This document shows, piece after piece, positions 15,202 to 15,622 of a DNA stretch of 15,622 nt. Positions within the stretch are counted from its first letter, which is position 1, and each line of letters opens with the position of its first letter. Under the pieces are notes generated by a model that had not been told where the DNA came from, did no database searches, and saw nothing but the letters and a program-made list of their open reading frames with translations. A program made the position numbers and the translations under genes. Origin of the DNA: Flavobacteriales bacterium (lineage in GTDB: Bacteria; Bacteroidota; Bacteroidia; Flavobacteriales_E; Vicingaceae); the NCBI GenBank assembly GCA_002402165.1, contig NVVI01000025.1, positions 1 through 15,622 of the forward strand, written 5' to 3'.

Positions 15202-15232
15202 AAGAGCCTCAATTTATTAAATTAAGGCTCTT
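15202..15232. terminator. Intrinsic terminator, best suited to the minus-strand gene
   Basis: Arms aagagcct (15202-15209) and aggctctt (15225-15232) pair perfectly. The stem extends inward through a C15210/A15224 mismatch to further A-T pairs around a short loop. On the minus strand the hairpin is followed at once by TTTTATTTT (15203 down to 15195) and the mismatch becomes a U-G wobble. On the plus strand the stem is followed by gctattag, a poor U tract. The hairpin begins directly after the stop of the plus-strand gene. Confidence 0.8.
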
Positions 15233-15254
15233 GCTATTAGTGTGTTTGATAGTT

Positions 15255-15622
15255 TTACTTTGCAACTTCTACTTCTACTTCTGCTGATATGTTCAACGTA
15301 GTTGTAATAGGATTAGTATTAGCAGTAATTGTAATTGTTTTGGTTTGAGCGCCTTGTTGTTTTCCTGGGCTGTAAACCACTTCAATTTCTCCAGTTTCAC
15401 CTGGCTTAATAGGTTCTTTCGGGAACTTAGGAACTGTACATCCACAACTTCCAGTAGCATTTTCAATTATTAATGGTTCAGTTCCTGTATTTGTAAATTT
15501 AAAAATTTTTGTATTTTTTGTGTCTTGTTGAATTGTGCCAAAATTATGAGCAACCTCTGCAAATTGAAGATTTGTTTTAGCTCTTGTTTCTGATAGTTTT
15601 GGAGCAGGGGTAGGAGTAGTGG
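15255..15622 (-). CDS. DUF1573 protein, C-terminal part (5' end beyond the window)
   Basis: Reading the minus strand from the right edge gives an uninterrupted 122-codon frame ending at TAA (15255-15257). It begins with a Thr/Pro-rich stretch (TTPTPAPK) and continues into a single DUF1573 domain: FAEVAHNFGTIQQDT, then FKFTNTGTEPLIIENATGSC, GCTVPKFPKEPIKPGETGEI, then VVYSPGKQQGAQTKTITIT and a closing NISAEVEVEVAK. This immunoglobulin-like beta-sandwich family is abundant in exported proteins of Bacteroidota, and the GSCGCT motif is a constant feature. A signal peptide is expected upstream, outside the window. The function is not established. The terminator at 15202-15232 follows its stop. Confidence 0.9.
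   Translation of the reverse strand, partial: TTPTPAPKLSETRAKTNLQFAEVAHNFGTIQQDTKNTKIFKFTNTGTEPLIIENATGSCGCTVPKFPKEPIKPGETGEIEVVYSPGKQQGAQTKTITITANTNPITTTLNISAEVEVEVAK

Overview
The window is AT-rich chromosomal DNA from a member of the Bacteroidota, most like a marine or freshwater Flavobacteriales-type genome. This rests on family content: a TPR-SpoIIE phosphatase, a duplicated DUF1599 protein, a BT_3928-type DoxX membrane protein, a DUF4846 lipoprotein, a DUF1573 protein and a giant lysine/glutamate-rich repeat protein. Shine-Dalgarno sequences are absent and there is one match to the Bacteroidota -7 box (TAnnTTTG). No rRNA, tRNA or CRISPR array was seen.

Layout. (1) Bases 1-90 are the tail end of an IS30-type insertion sequence: the last 26 codons of the transposase, with the stop inside the likely terminal repeat. 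(2) Bases 167-863 hold two small uncharacterised genes that converge on a strong bidirectional terminator. (3) Bases 983-3088 encode a secreted/membrane TPR protein with a cytoplasmic PP2C-type (SpoIIE) phosphatase domain. It converges on xth, with a REP-like motif between them. (4) Bases 3138-4763 (minus strand) hold folP and xth, directly abutting. (5) Bases 4775-8720 (plus strand) are a probable operon of housekeeping character: DUF1599 protein, BT_3928-family membrane protein, orphan Dpp/Opp-type permease with a forced TTG start, and tpiA. (6) Bases 8879-15201 are a tightly packed three-gene envelope operon: a 1425-residue secreted protein with 12 tandem TPR-like units, a DUF4846 lipoprotein that may be a papain-like (NlpC/P60-type) enzyme, and a metal/cofactor-type substrate-binding lipoprotein with no transporter beside it. 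(7) From 15255 to the right edge, on the minus strand, is the C-terminal end of a DUF1573 protein, separated from the operon by a terminator that best suits the minus strand.

The most interesting part is the three-gene operon. Spacing of 3 bp and a 4-bp overlap imply a shared function at the cell envelope. The giant protein has a layered repeat architecture that switches abruptly from a 57-residue to a 71-residue period, the difference being two heptads. No biochemical role can be read from the sequence. The working inference is a periplasmic or surface scaffold coexpressed with an envelope hydrolase and a ligand-binding lipoprotein.
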